Under the pieces are notes generated by a model that had not been told where the DNA came from, did not search any database, and was given only the letters and a program-made list of their open reading frames with translations. This document shows positions 23,312 to 33,742 of a DNA stretch of 64,000 bases, one piece after another. Made by a program: the position numbers and the translations under genes. The stretch spans positions 364,208 through 428,207 of the forward strand of contig PDHQ01000009.1 in NCBI GenBank assembly GCA_003339415.1, given 5' to 3'. This DNA is from Ophiocordyceps camponoti-saundersi (nom. inval.) (taxonomy: Eukaryota > Ascomycota > Sordariomycetes > Hypocreales > Ophiocordycipitaceae). How positions within the stretch are numbered: position 1 is the first letter of the stretch; each line of letters begins with the position of its first letter.

Positions 23312-23815
23312 ATGGCCATTGATCACACCTGCCTCTGCGTCCCAAAGGACAAGTTTGAGCAATGCCTCAAGATATACCTCGAGGCTCTGAAGCCTCTTGG
23401 CTACCAAGTGCGATATCAGTACGGCGAGACGGTCGTCGGCCTCGGCACCTCCGTCGGACAACAGCACATAGAAGGCTATCAACAGGCCGACTTTTGGCTC
23501 GTCGGAGTCCAAGGTTCTACCGGACACGGCATCCATCTTGCCTTTAGAGCTCCAGGTCATAACAAACTGTCTCTCATTTTCACACACTTCCCCAAGTATA
23601 TGAGGGTACGGAAGAAAGATGCTGATGAGCAATATATGTACACATACATAGATCGCGCCATCGTCGACCAGTTCCACTCAGCAGCCCTCAAAGCCGGCGC
23701 CGAAGACAACGGCTCTCCCGGCCTACGAACCATGTATCATCCCAATTATTACGGTGCTTTCTTCCGCGATCCGGCCGGAAACAACATCGAAGCTGTCTGC
23801 CACGCTGCCGCATGA
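23312..23815 (+). CDS. VOC-superfamily (glyoxalase/dioxygenase-fold) protein
   Basis: Best model is two exons, 23312-23555 and 23652-23815, giving 135 aa. The 96-nt intron (donor GTCATA, acceptor ATAG) joins HLAFRAP directly to DRAIVDQFH, the uninterrupted order in related fungal proteins. The intron is a multiple of three without a stop, so the unspliced message also reads through as 168 aa with a 32-residue insert. Family marks: His near the start (AIDHTCL), HLAFRAP in the middle, and GNNIEAVCH near the C-terminus, where Glu and His are candidate metal ligands. VOC proteins do isomerase, lyase or dioxygenase chemistry on small molecules or sequester them. A role in tailoring or resistance is possible; equally it may be an unrelated housekeeping gene. 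Confidence 0.8.
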   Translation: MAIDHTCLCVPKDKFEQCLKIYLEALKPLGYQVRYQYGETVVGLGTSVGQQHIEGYQQADFWLVGVQGSTGHGIHLAFRAPGHNKLSLIFTHFPKYMRVRKKDADEQYMYTYIDRAIVDQFHSAALKAGAEDNGSPGLRTMYHPNYYGAFFRDPAGNNIEAVCHAAA

Positions 23816-23992
23816 GAGGCTGCAGTTGAAGAGACCGAACTTGAGTTGTAGCTCTTTGCAGTCGAGAGAGACAGTAATAGAGGAAATTTGACTACATAAT
23901 TCTGACACTGGTAAAGCCCAGAGTATGAGGCACTCTGCATCACGGATGATACCCAAAGAAAAAACCATGGCCCGGCTAAGCAAAACACCCCC

Positions 23993-25670
23993 TCAACCTT
24001 CGAAAGTCGTGGTCGCCAAATTGCCGTCGAAACGGTGGTTCTTAAACTCCCTCGCGGGAACATGCTGCGCAAACAGCAGATCCAGCTCCTCGTAAGTCCG
24101 GCCCTGTGTCTCAGGCACGCGAAAATACGTCCAGATCAGGGACAGGCCAGCCAGCCCGCCGAAGAAGAAGCCAAGCTTTCCCTGCACGTTAGCCTGCGTA
24201 GGGTTGATCAAGTAAGGGATTGAGACTGTCATGACGATGCCTAATATGCCCTGGGTAGCCGTCGCCAGGGCTACCGTTTTGGAACGCACCCGCGTGGCTG
24301 AGCACTCGGTCAAGAGGACGAAGCAGATGGGCCCCAACGTTACGTTGTACGCCATGTTCCACACGAGCATCATGGCCGACTCTGTCCAGATGGCGCCGCT
24401 GGGACGTCCTGGAACGCAGTCGAGGATGCCAATGAGGAACTGCAGCAGACATACAACGGCCAGACCGTGGACGTAGAGCGTGCGACGGCCAGTCTTGACG
24501 AGCAAGCACCACGATATCAGGGCGCCGATGAGGCCGACAGCTGGCCACGTCCGCAAGTCAGTCAGGTCTCCTCCTTCGAGGAGCATAGTAACGAAGAGGG
24601 AAACCCACCGCTGAAGCCGACTGACATGTCAAAAGCCCTATCCGTGGGCAATCCTGCTTGCTGAAAGAAGTAGGCGCAGTAGTTGACCAGATAGATGCCC
24701 GAGAGCACCTGGGCGCTGTAGACGCCGATGGATATCTCGGTCCGCCTTAGGTTCACAGGCCGAAAGCAGTCTCGATACGTGCTTCCGGATTCCAACTCCA
24801 GCTCGAATCGATCCGTCTCGATGATCAAGGCCAGCACCTTGGAGACGTCCACGGCCGGCGACGCCAGCCTGCGAAGCGACAGCTCGGCATCTTGTATCCT
24901 CCCCCTTCGCACCAGCCACCAGGGACTCTCGGGAAGGAAAAGCAAGCCGGCGATTAGGATGCCGGACCAGAACCACTGCAGCGCAAAGGGGAGAGAGTAA
25001 GCCCAGTGGTCCCTCAGACGCTGTGTCCCGGCCGTGACCCCGTTTGCCAGCAACTGTCCAATGACGAAGGCGGCGTTCACGTAGGACGTGAGATGTCCCC
25101 GAATCGCCATCGGACACACCTCGGAGCTGTATACGGGAGCGAGACTGATGAAGACTCCGAGAACGAGGCCAGCCAGCAACTCGCCGACAAGCAATACTCT
25201 CAGAGACCGGGCGAAGAACTGAATAAAGACAAGCCCTATCATGAGAGCGACGCAGAAGCCAAATGTCCGCTTCCGTCCAAACCTGTCCATTGGATAGGCC
25301 GCCACGAGGGCACCGACGACCTGACCGAGAGGCGAGCCCATGTTCAGCCCGCTCTGCCAGGCAGCATCCACGACGTACTCCTTGAGTAGTCCGTCAGCCC
25401 ACTGATCTCTGTCGCGATTTAGGACACACGGTTCTTCTTCACCTCATCTCCGTACCTACGGCCAAAGTCGCGCGCAAACTGTGGCATCGGGTACAGGCTC
25501 CCGACGAGCTGCGGATCAAAGGCGGCCATGATGACTCCCATTGATACGAAGAGCGACCAGCCGATAGCCTTGGGATAGAGTCTGACCGTCTCAAAGAAGC
25601 CGAGCCTAGGCTCTTCGGGAGAAGCGGCGGCTTCTACCGTAGCGCCCGTCTTTGGTCCGTCCTTTTCCAT
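23993..25670 (-). CDS. MFS sugar porter (maltose/alpha-glucoside permease type)
   Basis: Three exons (25670-25443, 25380-24609, 24540-23993) give 515 aa with about 12 hydrophobic segments. Sugar-porter marks: DRFGRKR after TM2, PESPWWL before the central loop, TGRRT in the second half and PETQGRTYEEL after the last helix. The 68-nt intron 2 (phase 1) restores MSVGFSAVGLIGA. For intron 1 I chose 25381-25442 (62 nt, CTGAC branch 12 nt before the acceptor), which uses an unusual AAG acceptor. A CAG acceptor at 25402 is possible but would leave an intron of only 41 nt and add seven residues. The family takes up disaccharides by proton symport at the plasma membrane, so this is more likely nutrient uptake than toxin export. 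Confidence 0.88.
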
Positions 25671-26112
25671 GGTGTCTTTATTACTTCCTTTCCCTTCCCT
25701 TGAGAGAGAGAGCTCGAGAGGGATGATGAGATGACAAGGGCCGTTCTACTTCCAGGCGAGACATTGAGGGGGCAGGGGAGGGGGCAAGGAAGAAAGAGGC
25801 TTATGATATACCTAGTCTGAGGCATAATAATTGGGCGCTGTCTGCGTGACCACACTTGCAGCATCCGATAACGCTCAATGCCAGTAAAGGAAATGGAAAG
25901 TCGCCACGATGTCACGAGCATGCATTGTATCCAGGTCGTGAATCACTCTCGGACGGGGACGAGGCTTTCATCTTGTCTCCTCCCACGAGAAAGCCGAGGG
26001 TCTTAAACGCGACAACTTTAAGCATTGTAGACTCACTCTTCTTCATATCGTGCTCTATCGTAACAAGAAGGATGGAAATAAAAATTCAGTAGAGCAAACA
26101 TGATCGCTTCTC
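25671..26112. other. Intergenic, no gene seen
   Basis: Promoter side of the transporter (GA-rich near 25690-25715) and 3' flank of the VIT/VWA gene. No further signal. Confidence 0.45.
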
Positions 26113-28776
26113 TCATCCGTCCAATAACCCTGTCCCGTCGACCGCCTTCACAAGAGAAGCCTCCAATTCAGCCGCCTGCGCACCCGAATGCAACTCGAGC
26201 CAAGCCTCCGCCTTCTTCTCCATAAACTCCCAAACCTCCTTCTCCTGGGTCAGCTTCCTCTTCAAGAAGACGACGACACAAACTGTGGCCAGCACCTTGG
26301 CACCGTCGTCGTCACTTTCGGTCATCTTCACGGCCCCCAATTCCAACGCCTTCTCCTTCGTCAAGCCGATTATCGTTTCCAGTGCCTCGCTCCACGACCA
26401 GCTGCCGACAAAAGTTTGTAGAAGTGCCAGCCCGCTAAGGCATTTGTTGGCATCGCTTACGATCCGGCCCCCAGATTCCTTTCCGTCGGTAACCCTATAC
26501 CCGACGCTGGCCGCAACTGGACCGTCGTCCATGAAGCCAAAGCCCTGGACTTCAGAATCGCTGCTGTTATCGCCCTCGTCATGCTGGGACCGCCGTGTAC
26601 CGGCTTGGAAAAGCCCACCACGACCTCCTTGACCCTGCAAAAAGAGGGCCGGTCCACTGAAGGCCGCCGCCATCATCGGCACGGAGAAACAACCGTAGGA
26701 GGCTGATGGCGTCTTTTCGCGATGAACAACCTCAAACTCGGCCAAGGTCCCGGCCCTATCCTCACCCTGACCAGTAGATTCTTCGACCGCCACAAAGGAG
26801 CACCACTTCCCGGCGACCTGATATCTCATACCGAGGCGTACGGCCTCCCGCTGAACTACTTGGTCAAACTGGCCCTTTCTCTCGAGTTCCTTTCTCAAAA
26901 GCAGTCCCTGCGCGTCAGTTGCGCGACTAACCCAGCCCCCGTTCTGTTCGAGCTCCTGGATGGCCTTGCGCGCAGCCAGCTGGTGAATCGTCGTGCCGGT
27001 TGCCGTCAGCTTTGTCACCGGAATCTCCAGACTAAGCGATGCGTGGGCCGAGTTCCCCTTGAGAAGGACGGTTTTTGGTTCACGATTGGGCGTGGAGTCT
27101 GAGAGCAAGACATAGACGGTCGTTCGGTTAAAGGGAACTAGAGTTGGGATCTTAAACGGTGTCTGGAGATAGTGGGGTTGGTTGAGTTCAGGAAGACGTC
27201 CCTGATCTCCAAGAGGCGCGCGCGTCGTCTCCAGCTCTCCATCTCCAATGTCCGGGTTAAAGAGAGATATGGGCTCTCTCGATGTCTGCGGTTCCGCAAG
27301 ACGAGATTGATCCGCTTCGACATCATTGCAGGTAGACGGGCCAACCGTCATGTCCTCGACAAGCTCATAGTCTTCGTCTTCATAATTGACCTGCAGTTCG
27401 TAGTCATGGACGTGGGGAGTTAGGGCCCCTTTGAGCATACGAATCACTTTTTTGTCCATCTTTTCGCCCTCAGAAACCATCTGAGCAAAGCCGTTGCCGG
27501 CGCGGGCCACTCCTTGGATCAAGGCCGAGCTAACGCAGTCGCCAATGCCGAGCGCGAATACTCGAATAGTATGGTCGCTGTCAATCACCTGTTTGGCGAT
27601 CATTTGAAACAGCTCTTCCTGTTCCATGATTTTTCCGTCTGTAAGCAGAAAGACTTCGAGACTCATATCACCGCATCGTCTCTTGAATGTCTCCTCCAGA
27701 GGTTGGCTCATTTCCGTGCCTCCGTAGTTAGCGTCAAAATTCCCGACGTAGCTCATGGCCTCATCGACTCTGTCCTGGTTGTAGGCTTGCGAACTTGGCC
27801 AGAGAAATTCGTGCTTGGAGCCGAAGCTGCAGATGTTGAACCTCACGCCGAGAGGCAATGACACGAGAAGAATCTGCAACGCGGCAACCATGTCTTGGAT
27901 TCCCATGAACATGCTACCGCTTCGATCGCACACAAAAACGACCTCTGGCATCTCCACAGAAATATTGAACCTGGGCACCAATGTCGCCATTAAGGCTCGT
28001 TGGTTGGGGAAAAATGAGTGAGTCTCCAGTAGAGCAACCGGGGTGTTGAGCCCCGTAGCGGCGACCATAAGGACAAAGTCCTTTTCCAGCTCTGCCGTGA
28101 GAAGCGACAGGCTGGCAGAGGCTCGTCGCAGCGATAAGGTATCGTCTGGAGACTCGGATATGGTGCCAATTTTGACGGAGATGGGGTGCGACGGCGACTG
28201 AATAGTGCTGACGGAGCTTTCACCGGCCATCTCGATATCGACGGTGATGGATATCTTGCCGCCAGAAGGTGTGTCCAAGAGCCGGCCTTGACCGTACCTC
28301 GGAGCTATGCAGGTAGGCAAGGTGAGGCGCAAGGCGTCCTCCTGGAAATCATGCTCGACTTGTCCGAGGTATAGTATCTCCGTTTCGACTTTTTCGCCAG
28401 CCTGTACACAGCCCAGCGACGCGGTGAAGACGTCGGCGGCGCGAGCGTCTTGATCCAGGAGGCCAGCCGTCTCTCCCCGGCTGATAGCGTCATCGAAAGT
28501 CTTCCTAGCTGCCTTGCGCTCTTGGACGAGGCCCTTGATGACTCGCCGACCAATGATGCAGCTGAAGCCGACGACGGACACGCCGTCATAGAGGGGGAAA
28601 TCGTAGCGTACCTGGCCGAGCCCCCGTGGGCCGGGAGGGCTGGCGAACGTCTGCTTCAGCGTCGTGCGGTAGCAAGAGCCGGTTACGACGACGTGGGCAT
28701 CGAGCCTGACGAGCGGAAGGCATTTGCCGCCTTGTTCGACGACGAAGCAGCCGCTGAAAGGCCACGTCGTAGGCAT
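26113..28776 (-). CDS. VIT and von Willebrand A domain protein
   Basis: Single exon of 887 aa, starting at the ATG at 28776. The N-terminal part (about 10-145) is a VIT domain as in inter-alpha-trypsin inhibitor heavy chains. A VWA domain (about 277-450) follows with a complete metal-ion-dependent adhesion site: DRSGS at 284-288, Thr 354 in GGTEM and Asp 380 in LLTDGK. The C-terminal 400 residues are less conserved; a helical segment near the end resembles the tail of fungal VIT/VWA proteins. No signal peptide, so probably cytoplasmic. Fungal members are widespread but poorly characterised; a binding or scaffold role is the usual inference. Nothing links it to the polyketide genes. Confidence 0.9.
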   Translation of the reverse strand: MPTTWPFSGCFVVEQGGKCLPLVRLDAHVVVTGSCYRTTLKQTFASPPGPRGLGQVRYDFPLYDGVSVVGFSCIIGRRVIKGLVQERKAARKTFDDAISRGETAGLLDQDARAADVFTASLGCVQAGEKVETEILYLGQVEHDFQEDALRLTLPTCIAPRYGQGRLLDTPSGGKISITVDIEMAGESSVSTIQSPSHPISVKIGTISESPDDTLSLRRASASLSLLTAELEKDFVLMVAATGLNTPVALLETHSFFPNQRALMATLVPRFNISVEMPEVVFVCDRSGSMFMGIQDMVAALQILLVSLPLGVRFNICSFGSKHEFLWPSSQAYNQDRVDEAMSYVGNFDANYGGTEMSQPLEETFKRRCGDMSLEVFLLTDGKIMEQEELFQMIAKQVIDSDHTIRVFALGIGDCVSSALIQGVARAGNGFAQMVSEGEKMDKKVIRMLKGALTPHVHDYELQVNYEDEDYELVEDMTVGPSTCNDVEADQSRLAEPQTSREPISLFNPDIGDGELETTRAPLGDQGRLPELNQPHYLQTPFKIPTLVPFNRTTVYVLLSDSTPNREPKTVLLKGNSAHASLSLEIPVTKLTATGTTIHQLAARKAIQELEQNGGWVSRATDAQGLLLRKELERKGQFDQVVQREAVRLGMRYQVAGKWCSFVAVEESTGQGEDRAGTLAEFEVVHREKTPSASYGCFSVPMMAAAFSGPALFLQGQGGRGGLFQAGTRRSQHDEGDNSSDSEVQGFGFMDDGPVAASVGYRVTDGKESGGRIVSDANKCLSGLALLQTFVGSWSWSEALETIIGLTKEKALELGAVKMTESDDDGAKVLATVCVVVFLKRKLTQEKEVWEFMEKKAEAWLELHSGAQAAELEASLVKAVDGTGLLDG

Positions 28777-28827
28777 GGTTGCTATTTTTTTTTGTAACCT
28801 TCAAATAGGGGGTTGCGAGGGAGAGTA

Positions 28828-28830
<3 letters not shown>

Positions 28831-28909
<79 letters not shown>
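28831..28909. repeat. (GT)n microsatellite
   Basis: About 39 uninterrupted GT units starting 55 bp upstream of the VIT/VWA start codon. It lies in the 5' leader or core promoter and is likely length-variable between isolates. Confidence 0.95.
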
Positions 28910-28914
<5 letters not shown>

Positions 28915-29251
28915 GCGTGTTTGAGAGAGTGGCAGAGAGACTTGATCGCCAAACGTTGAGCGGTTGAGTCAGAAGTGGATGGTTGTACGAATCATGAGGC
29001 CGTTACTGCCTTCCTTACCTACCTACCTATCTACTAGGTAAGAGGCTCCGATCTCGGTTGCTACTACTGTCAGTAGTGGGCAGCAGTTGTAGTAGGTCGT
29101 ACGTACCTACCTACCTGGAAGCGGTCTCCAAGTATCACAGCAACCTCTCTCCAAGGAGTCTGTCCAAGGAGGAGCGATGAGATGACCATGGTTTACAGGC
29201 TCAACAAGCGCCAAGCCCATCACTTGAGCAATCACCTCCTTTGCCTACTTA

Positions 29252-29301
29252 GTTGTCTGTCTGTCCGTCTGTCTGTCTGTCTGCCTGCCTGCCTGCCTGC
29301 T
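29252..29301. repeat. (GTCT)n/(GCCT)n microsatellite
   Basis: Run of GTCT units, one with a C variant, passing into four GCCT units. Confidence 0.9.
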
Positions 29302-29577
29302 AATTGTCGCCCTCAATATGCTGTAACTTGTAAGCCTTGTCAATTAAACAACCCCTACTGCTGCTCCGCGACATGATTTTCGAGTATCCTACCCACAGCA
29401 ATACTCTCGCCCTGACCATTGCGCGTCAGTCTCACTGCCTTTTTGCTTCACCCAGTACGCGCGACTCACCAGAAGCTCGCGTGCATCATTGAGGCGTTGT
29501 AGGTTAGACAGCTGGGCGCTGGCCTTTCCATTTCATATTCTCCGTGATCAACCACACACATCTTCGCAGGCAGAAAG

Positions 29578-29796
29578 CTAGGCGAGTAGATCCTGACCTT
29601 CCGGAGCCCAATGAACGTGTACAATGTCATCCTCGCTCGTCTGTCCAATCTTTTTGGGACCGGTCGGAACGCTCGTTGTCGAGCTTGCCATGGTGTCCGT
29701 GAGGCTGACGTCTGATTCGTCTCGGCTGCTCCTGGGACTTATGTCGTTGCTCGCCCCGGAACCGGCTCGAGTGGTCCCAACACGCTCAGTCTCGTG
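29578..29796 (-). other. In-frame open extension beyond the WD40 protein stop codon
   Basis: After the TAG at 29799-29797 the same frame stays open for about 72 codons to a TAG at 29580-29578. The would-be peptide is Ser/Thr/Asp-rich and ends with a WAPEGQDLLA-like tail. I annotate it as 3' flank; see the finding on readthrough. Confidence 0.35.
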
Positions 29797-31012
29797 CTAC
29801 TCGGCTGAGCGTTCCTGATTGGCGCCACCCTTCCAGAGACCGTATTGCCCGTCGCAGTTCTTCCATAACTTGATCGTTCCGTCTTCCGAGGCCGTCGCGT
29901 AAAGCTTTCCGTCGGGGGCATAGGCAATGGACCAGATCGGTCCGTGGTGACCCTTGAGCGTCTCCAGCTCGACCTCGTCATCGTATCGAATTACCTTGGC
30001 CCAAGTGCCCGGTTCCTCGCCGACGACCAGCTTGCGGCCCTTAACGTCTAAGGCGACACTGGCGATGGAGCGAGGTAGGACGATACGTTTGAGCTCGTCC
30101 ATGGCTTGGTTTCCGCCCCAAAAGTATGCCGTTCTGCCGGCTGCGACGGCGAGCACCGGCTTCCCGCCCCCAATGTCATCCGACGACGTATACTCGGCCG
30201 AGAGCGATACCATTTCGCACGACTTAATCTCTCCGTCCAACACTTCGTGGTAGACGCACGTACGGCTTGGTAGGTCCAACCAGCGCAAAGTCTTTTCCGA
30301 AGCCGTCACCACGATGTTGGGGTCCTGGGTCCAGCAGATAAATTTGATGGAACCAGTGTGCACGCCTTCGCCGATTTCGAAGCCGGCTGAAGCTGGAATA
30401 GTCATAGGCGTCTCGGCGTTGGCGGCAGTCAGTTCTGACAAGTCAAATACTCGGAGCTTCTTCTCCATGCCACCGGTGGCCACGAGATCCGAGTTGTCTG
30501 GAGGATATGCGACAGCTCGTACAATGTGGTCGTGTTGCAGCGTCACGAGCTGCTCACCCGAGTGGGTATCCCAGATCTTACTTCGGTATCATCAGCGTCA
30601 GAAGATGCAAGGGGCCGAAAATTCAACGCACGCAGTAAAGTCCGCTGAAGCAGTGGCAGCGTAGGCGAGATTCGGGCTCAATCTCGCCTGCCAGACGGCA
30701 CCCTTGTGACCTAAAAAGGTACCAACCCTAGGGGTCGTTGAGCTGGTTGTCAGAGGTGTTGTGTCAAGGAAGGGGATTGTTGAGAAGCATTACCAATCTC
30801 CGTTAATCCCATCACGAAGCATCGGATTTCCATCTGCTCCGGTCAGCGAGAGACTCCAATTCCGGGAAGCCCTTGTCTTGCGAACCTTTGCAAGCTGAAA
30901 TCATGAAATACTGTCCATCCTTTTCCAGGTTGGAGAAGCTGAAATGAGGCACGGGCCGAGAGTGGCCATGGCAGGTTAAGGGAACATAGCTTCGGTGACC
31001 TTCAGCCGACAT
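29797..31012 (-). CDS. WD40 repeat protein, STRAP (serine-threonine kinase receptor-associated protein) homologue
   Basis: Four exons (31012-30886, 30833-30794, 30727-30632, 30580-29797) give 348 aa, the length of animal STRAP. Each junction restores a conserved stretch: ISACKDG at intron 1 (52 nt), GDWVGTFLGHKGAVW at intron 2 (66 nt) and ADFTAKIWD at intron 3 (51 nt, AAG acceptor). Start fixed by MSAEGHR leading into PLTCHGHSRPV, as in the family. WD repeats are visible across the length, with the last ending TIKLWKN. In animals STRAP is a cytoplasmic scaffold tied to the SMN complex and mRNA handling. In fungi the homologue is a conserved housekeeping protein, so this gene marks the edge of the conserved chromosomal backbone next to the repeat block. 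Confidence 0.92.
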
Positions 31013-31800
31013 ATTGCCAGTTGCGAAGTTCTGGAAGATTTCGACGTTGCCCAGTGGGTACCACGGAATGCGAGGAAGCCGGTTATGACGACAGCGTTAT
31101 CGAAAATTTGTAGTAAGCGAGCGGCAGTTTCGAAGATTCAGCACAGAACGCACGCGACTCGATTTAATTGTGGTATTCGCGAAGGAGGTTGCGTCTGTAT
31201 TGCCAGAAGGCGTTCTGGGATATTGGAGCTTCTAGACGAAAATAGCGACGGAGTGAAGACGACAACGGTATTGACAGCAGACACGCGTTCTCGAATACCA
31301 AGGGCTGAATGATCGACTGCTTGCCAAAAACAAAGCGATTGGGAGATGGTGGACACGCGAGAGAGGGAGGAGGAAAGATGAGATGACAGATGAGAGACAG
31401 AGACAGAGACAAGAGGAGAGATGGGAAAGGGGAGGAGCAGGAGCAGGAGAGGGAACTCTTTGGTGGGGCCTGCCTCTCTGATACGTTATCGGTTTATCGG
31501 TCTCAGGCTAAAAAGGCGGGCGCGTCGAACGACAAAAAGCTTCTAACGTGAGTCTTGAGTCAAGTATCAAAAGGTACTTCTATGGAGGATCTTCAGGTAG
31601 AATATCTTAGCAACTCAGGACACCTAACGCGGCTTAATTCTGCGTTTTCTGTTTGCACCTAAGATAGGAGGCTCCTGCGCAGGGACCTTTACCCTGGGTC
31701 TCCTATGATATCCCCGCTCTTTTACACCTACCGCTCGAGGGTTGTACATATGTACCTGTCAGAGGGCTAAGACAAGAGTAGGCTAGGCGTGCGTTTTTAT
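31013..31800. other. Promoter side of the WD40 gene and transition into the AT-rich block
   Basis: Purine-rich tract at 31365-31450, then unique sequence still containing normal CpA and TpG. From about 31.8 kb the composition changes abruptly. No gene seen. Confidence 0.5.
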
Positions 31801-31859
31801 TATCCTTTAAGGCGTGCAGATATTATAGTAACGGATCCGTAGCCTAGGAAACGGAATTC

Positions 31860-32858
31860 CTATTAGGAAAGGGGCTATATCTAAGGTAATATATAAGCTA
31901 TAAGAATAAAAGCTTATTTATAAGGGGATTATAGCTAAAAAAGCTATTATAGATAGTTTTTATTATTTATATAAAAATAATAATAATTTTTTTTATTTTA
32001 AAAAAATAAATATATTAATTAATATAATTTATATATTTTCTTTTTATTTAATAATTATAAGCTTAGTTAATATTTTTTTAATTTTATTTATTTAATTTTA
32101 TTATTTATATATTTTATATTTTATAATTAATTAATTTAACTTATTTTTAATAAGCTTTTTTTAAAAAATAAAATTATTATAATATTTATTAATTTTTAAA
32201 TTTAATAATTAATAATAATTTTAATAATAATAAAATAATAAATATAATAATAAATTTATTAATATTTATAAAGCTTATTTTTATTTTTAAATATTTTAAA
32301 AACTAAACTAATTAATATTAAAATATAATTAATATAGCTTAAAGCTATAATATTTAATTTTTTATTAACTTAAAATTATAGAAAATTTTTATAAAGTTAT
32401 TTTAGCTAAAAATTCTTTTAATAGCTATAAAAAGTTATATAAAAAGTAAAATACCCCTTAATCTTAAGATTTTTTAATTATTAAGGGAAAAATATAAAAT
32501 ATTTATTTTTTTAATTTTTAAGAAAATTTAAAAAAATATTATAAAATAAAAAAAATATTAAAAAAGATAAACTTTTTTATTTAAATAAGCTTTTTATTAG
32601 CTTATTAAACTTTAATTTAAGGAGATTTTTATTTTAAGGAGAAATTAATTATTTTTTAAGCTTTTATATAATTTAGAGATATTACTAAATATAAGCTAGC
32701 TAAAAATAAATTATAAGATTTTTTTTCTTAAGATTTTTTAAAAAAAAATATTAATAGCTAAATAATTTAATTAATTTAAGCTTAGTAAATTTATTTATAC
32801 TTAAATAATATAAAGTTTATTAATAAAAAATATATTAAGTATTTTATTTATATAATTA
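31860..32858. other. Extremely AT-rich segment without recognisable element
   Basis: Almost only A and T with scattered AGCTT. Probably an old, saturated RIP relic. I find no repeat partner or protein trace. Confidence 0.5.
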
Positions 32859-33063
32859 TAAGAAATTAGTTTATAACTAATTATAGCTAGATAAGGGGGA
32901 TTATAGTAGATATATTTAGGTTTTCCTAATAGCGCTTAGTTATCGCGCGGGGTATATAGCTAGCTTAGGAGGGGGGCTTCTCTCCCCTCTCCTTCCTCTC
33001 TTCGATAGCTTTAATTATAATATTATTTTAGCTTATTTCTATAATCGCTTTAGTAAAACTATT
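32859..33063 (+). repeat. 210-bp terminal-repeat unit, copy 1
   Basis: One of seven copies. This orientation begins with a GATTAGTTTATAACTA-like end, contains TAGGTTTTCCTAATAGCG and GCTAGCTTA followed by a GGGGGG tract, and ends in TTTAGTAAAACTATT. The two ends form an imperfect inverted repeat. Confidence 0.8.
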
Positions 33064-33742
33064 CTATTAATTAAAGCTTCTTTTATTACTAATTAAATAT
33101 AAAAGTAAGATCTTAGTATAAAACGCTATTAAATTTTACTTATATTAAAGCTATTTTTAGCTTATTTTAGCTTAGATTTTTAGTTAGCTATTATATATAC
33201 TAAATTTACTATTAACGAAGCTATAATTAAGAAGCTTAAGTTTTAATTTTATTATATTTTTTCTTATTTTAGTATTTTCTAATAGATATTTTTTTTATAT
33301 ATTATTATAGCTATAAATTTTTCTTTTTAGCTTAAAACCTTTTTAGCGTATATCTCTAAGCTTCTTAGGGAAAATTATAAAAAGCGCTATATAAGTTTTT
33401 CCCTAATTAAGATATATTAAAAGCTATTAAAAGCCCTTAAAGAATATATTATAAAATAAGAGTTTTCCCTTTTTAAAGCTAAGCTATTATATTAATTTAA
33501 CTATATTAAGATAATTTTACTTTTATTTAAGCTATATAAGGAGTTATAAGAGCGCTTAGATTATAAGAATTAGCTTATAATATATATAGCTTTTATTAGC
33601 TTTTTCCGGGGCTTTAATAAAATATTTAGTTTTAGGAATATTCCTAATACGTATATTAATTTATTGCCCCCTTTTATAGCTAACTTAATAAATATTTTAT
33701 TTATAACTTCTTACCTTTTAAGTATTATTAAGTAATAGCTAT
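33064..33742 (-). mobile_element. Truncated internal part of the 1.8-kb repeat element, reverse copy
   Basis: Matches the reverse complement of the right half of 33951-35311 (starts with the AATTAAAGC end of that unit). Cut off where it meets the next terminal-repeat copy. Confidence 0.7.

Larger units (their letters stand above)
28777..29577. other. Intergenic with several microsatellites
   Basis: Promoter side of the VIT/VWA gene and the far 3' flank of the WD40 gene. It holds a (GT)n tract, TACC tracts near 29020 and 29105, and a GTCT/GCCT tract. The frame at 29182-29376 is built partly from the repeat and is not called. Confidence 0.5.

Noticed and set aside
29466..29648. 60-codon minus-strand frame downstream of the WD40 gene as an extra exon
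   Set aside because: Joining it needs an intron that would disrupt the natural WD40 end, and the peptide resembles nothing in the family.
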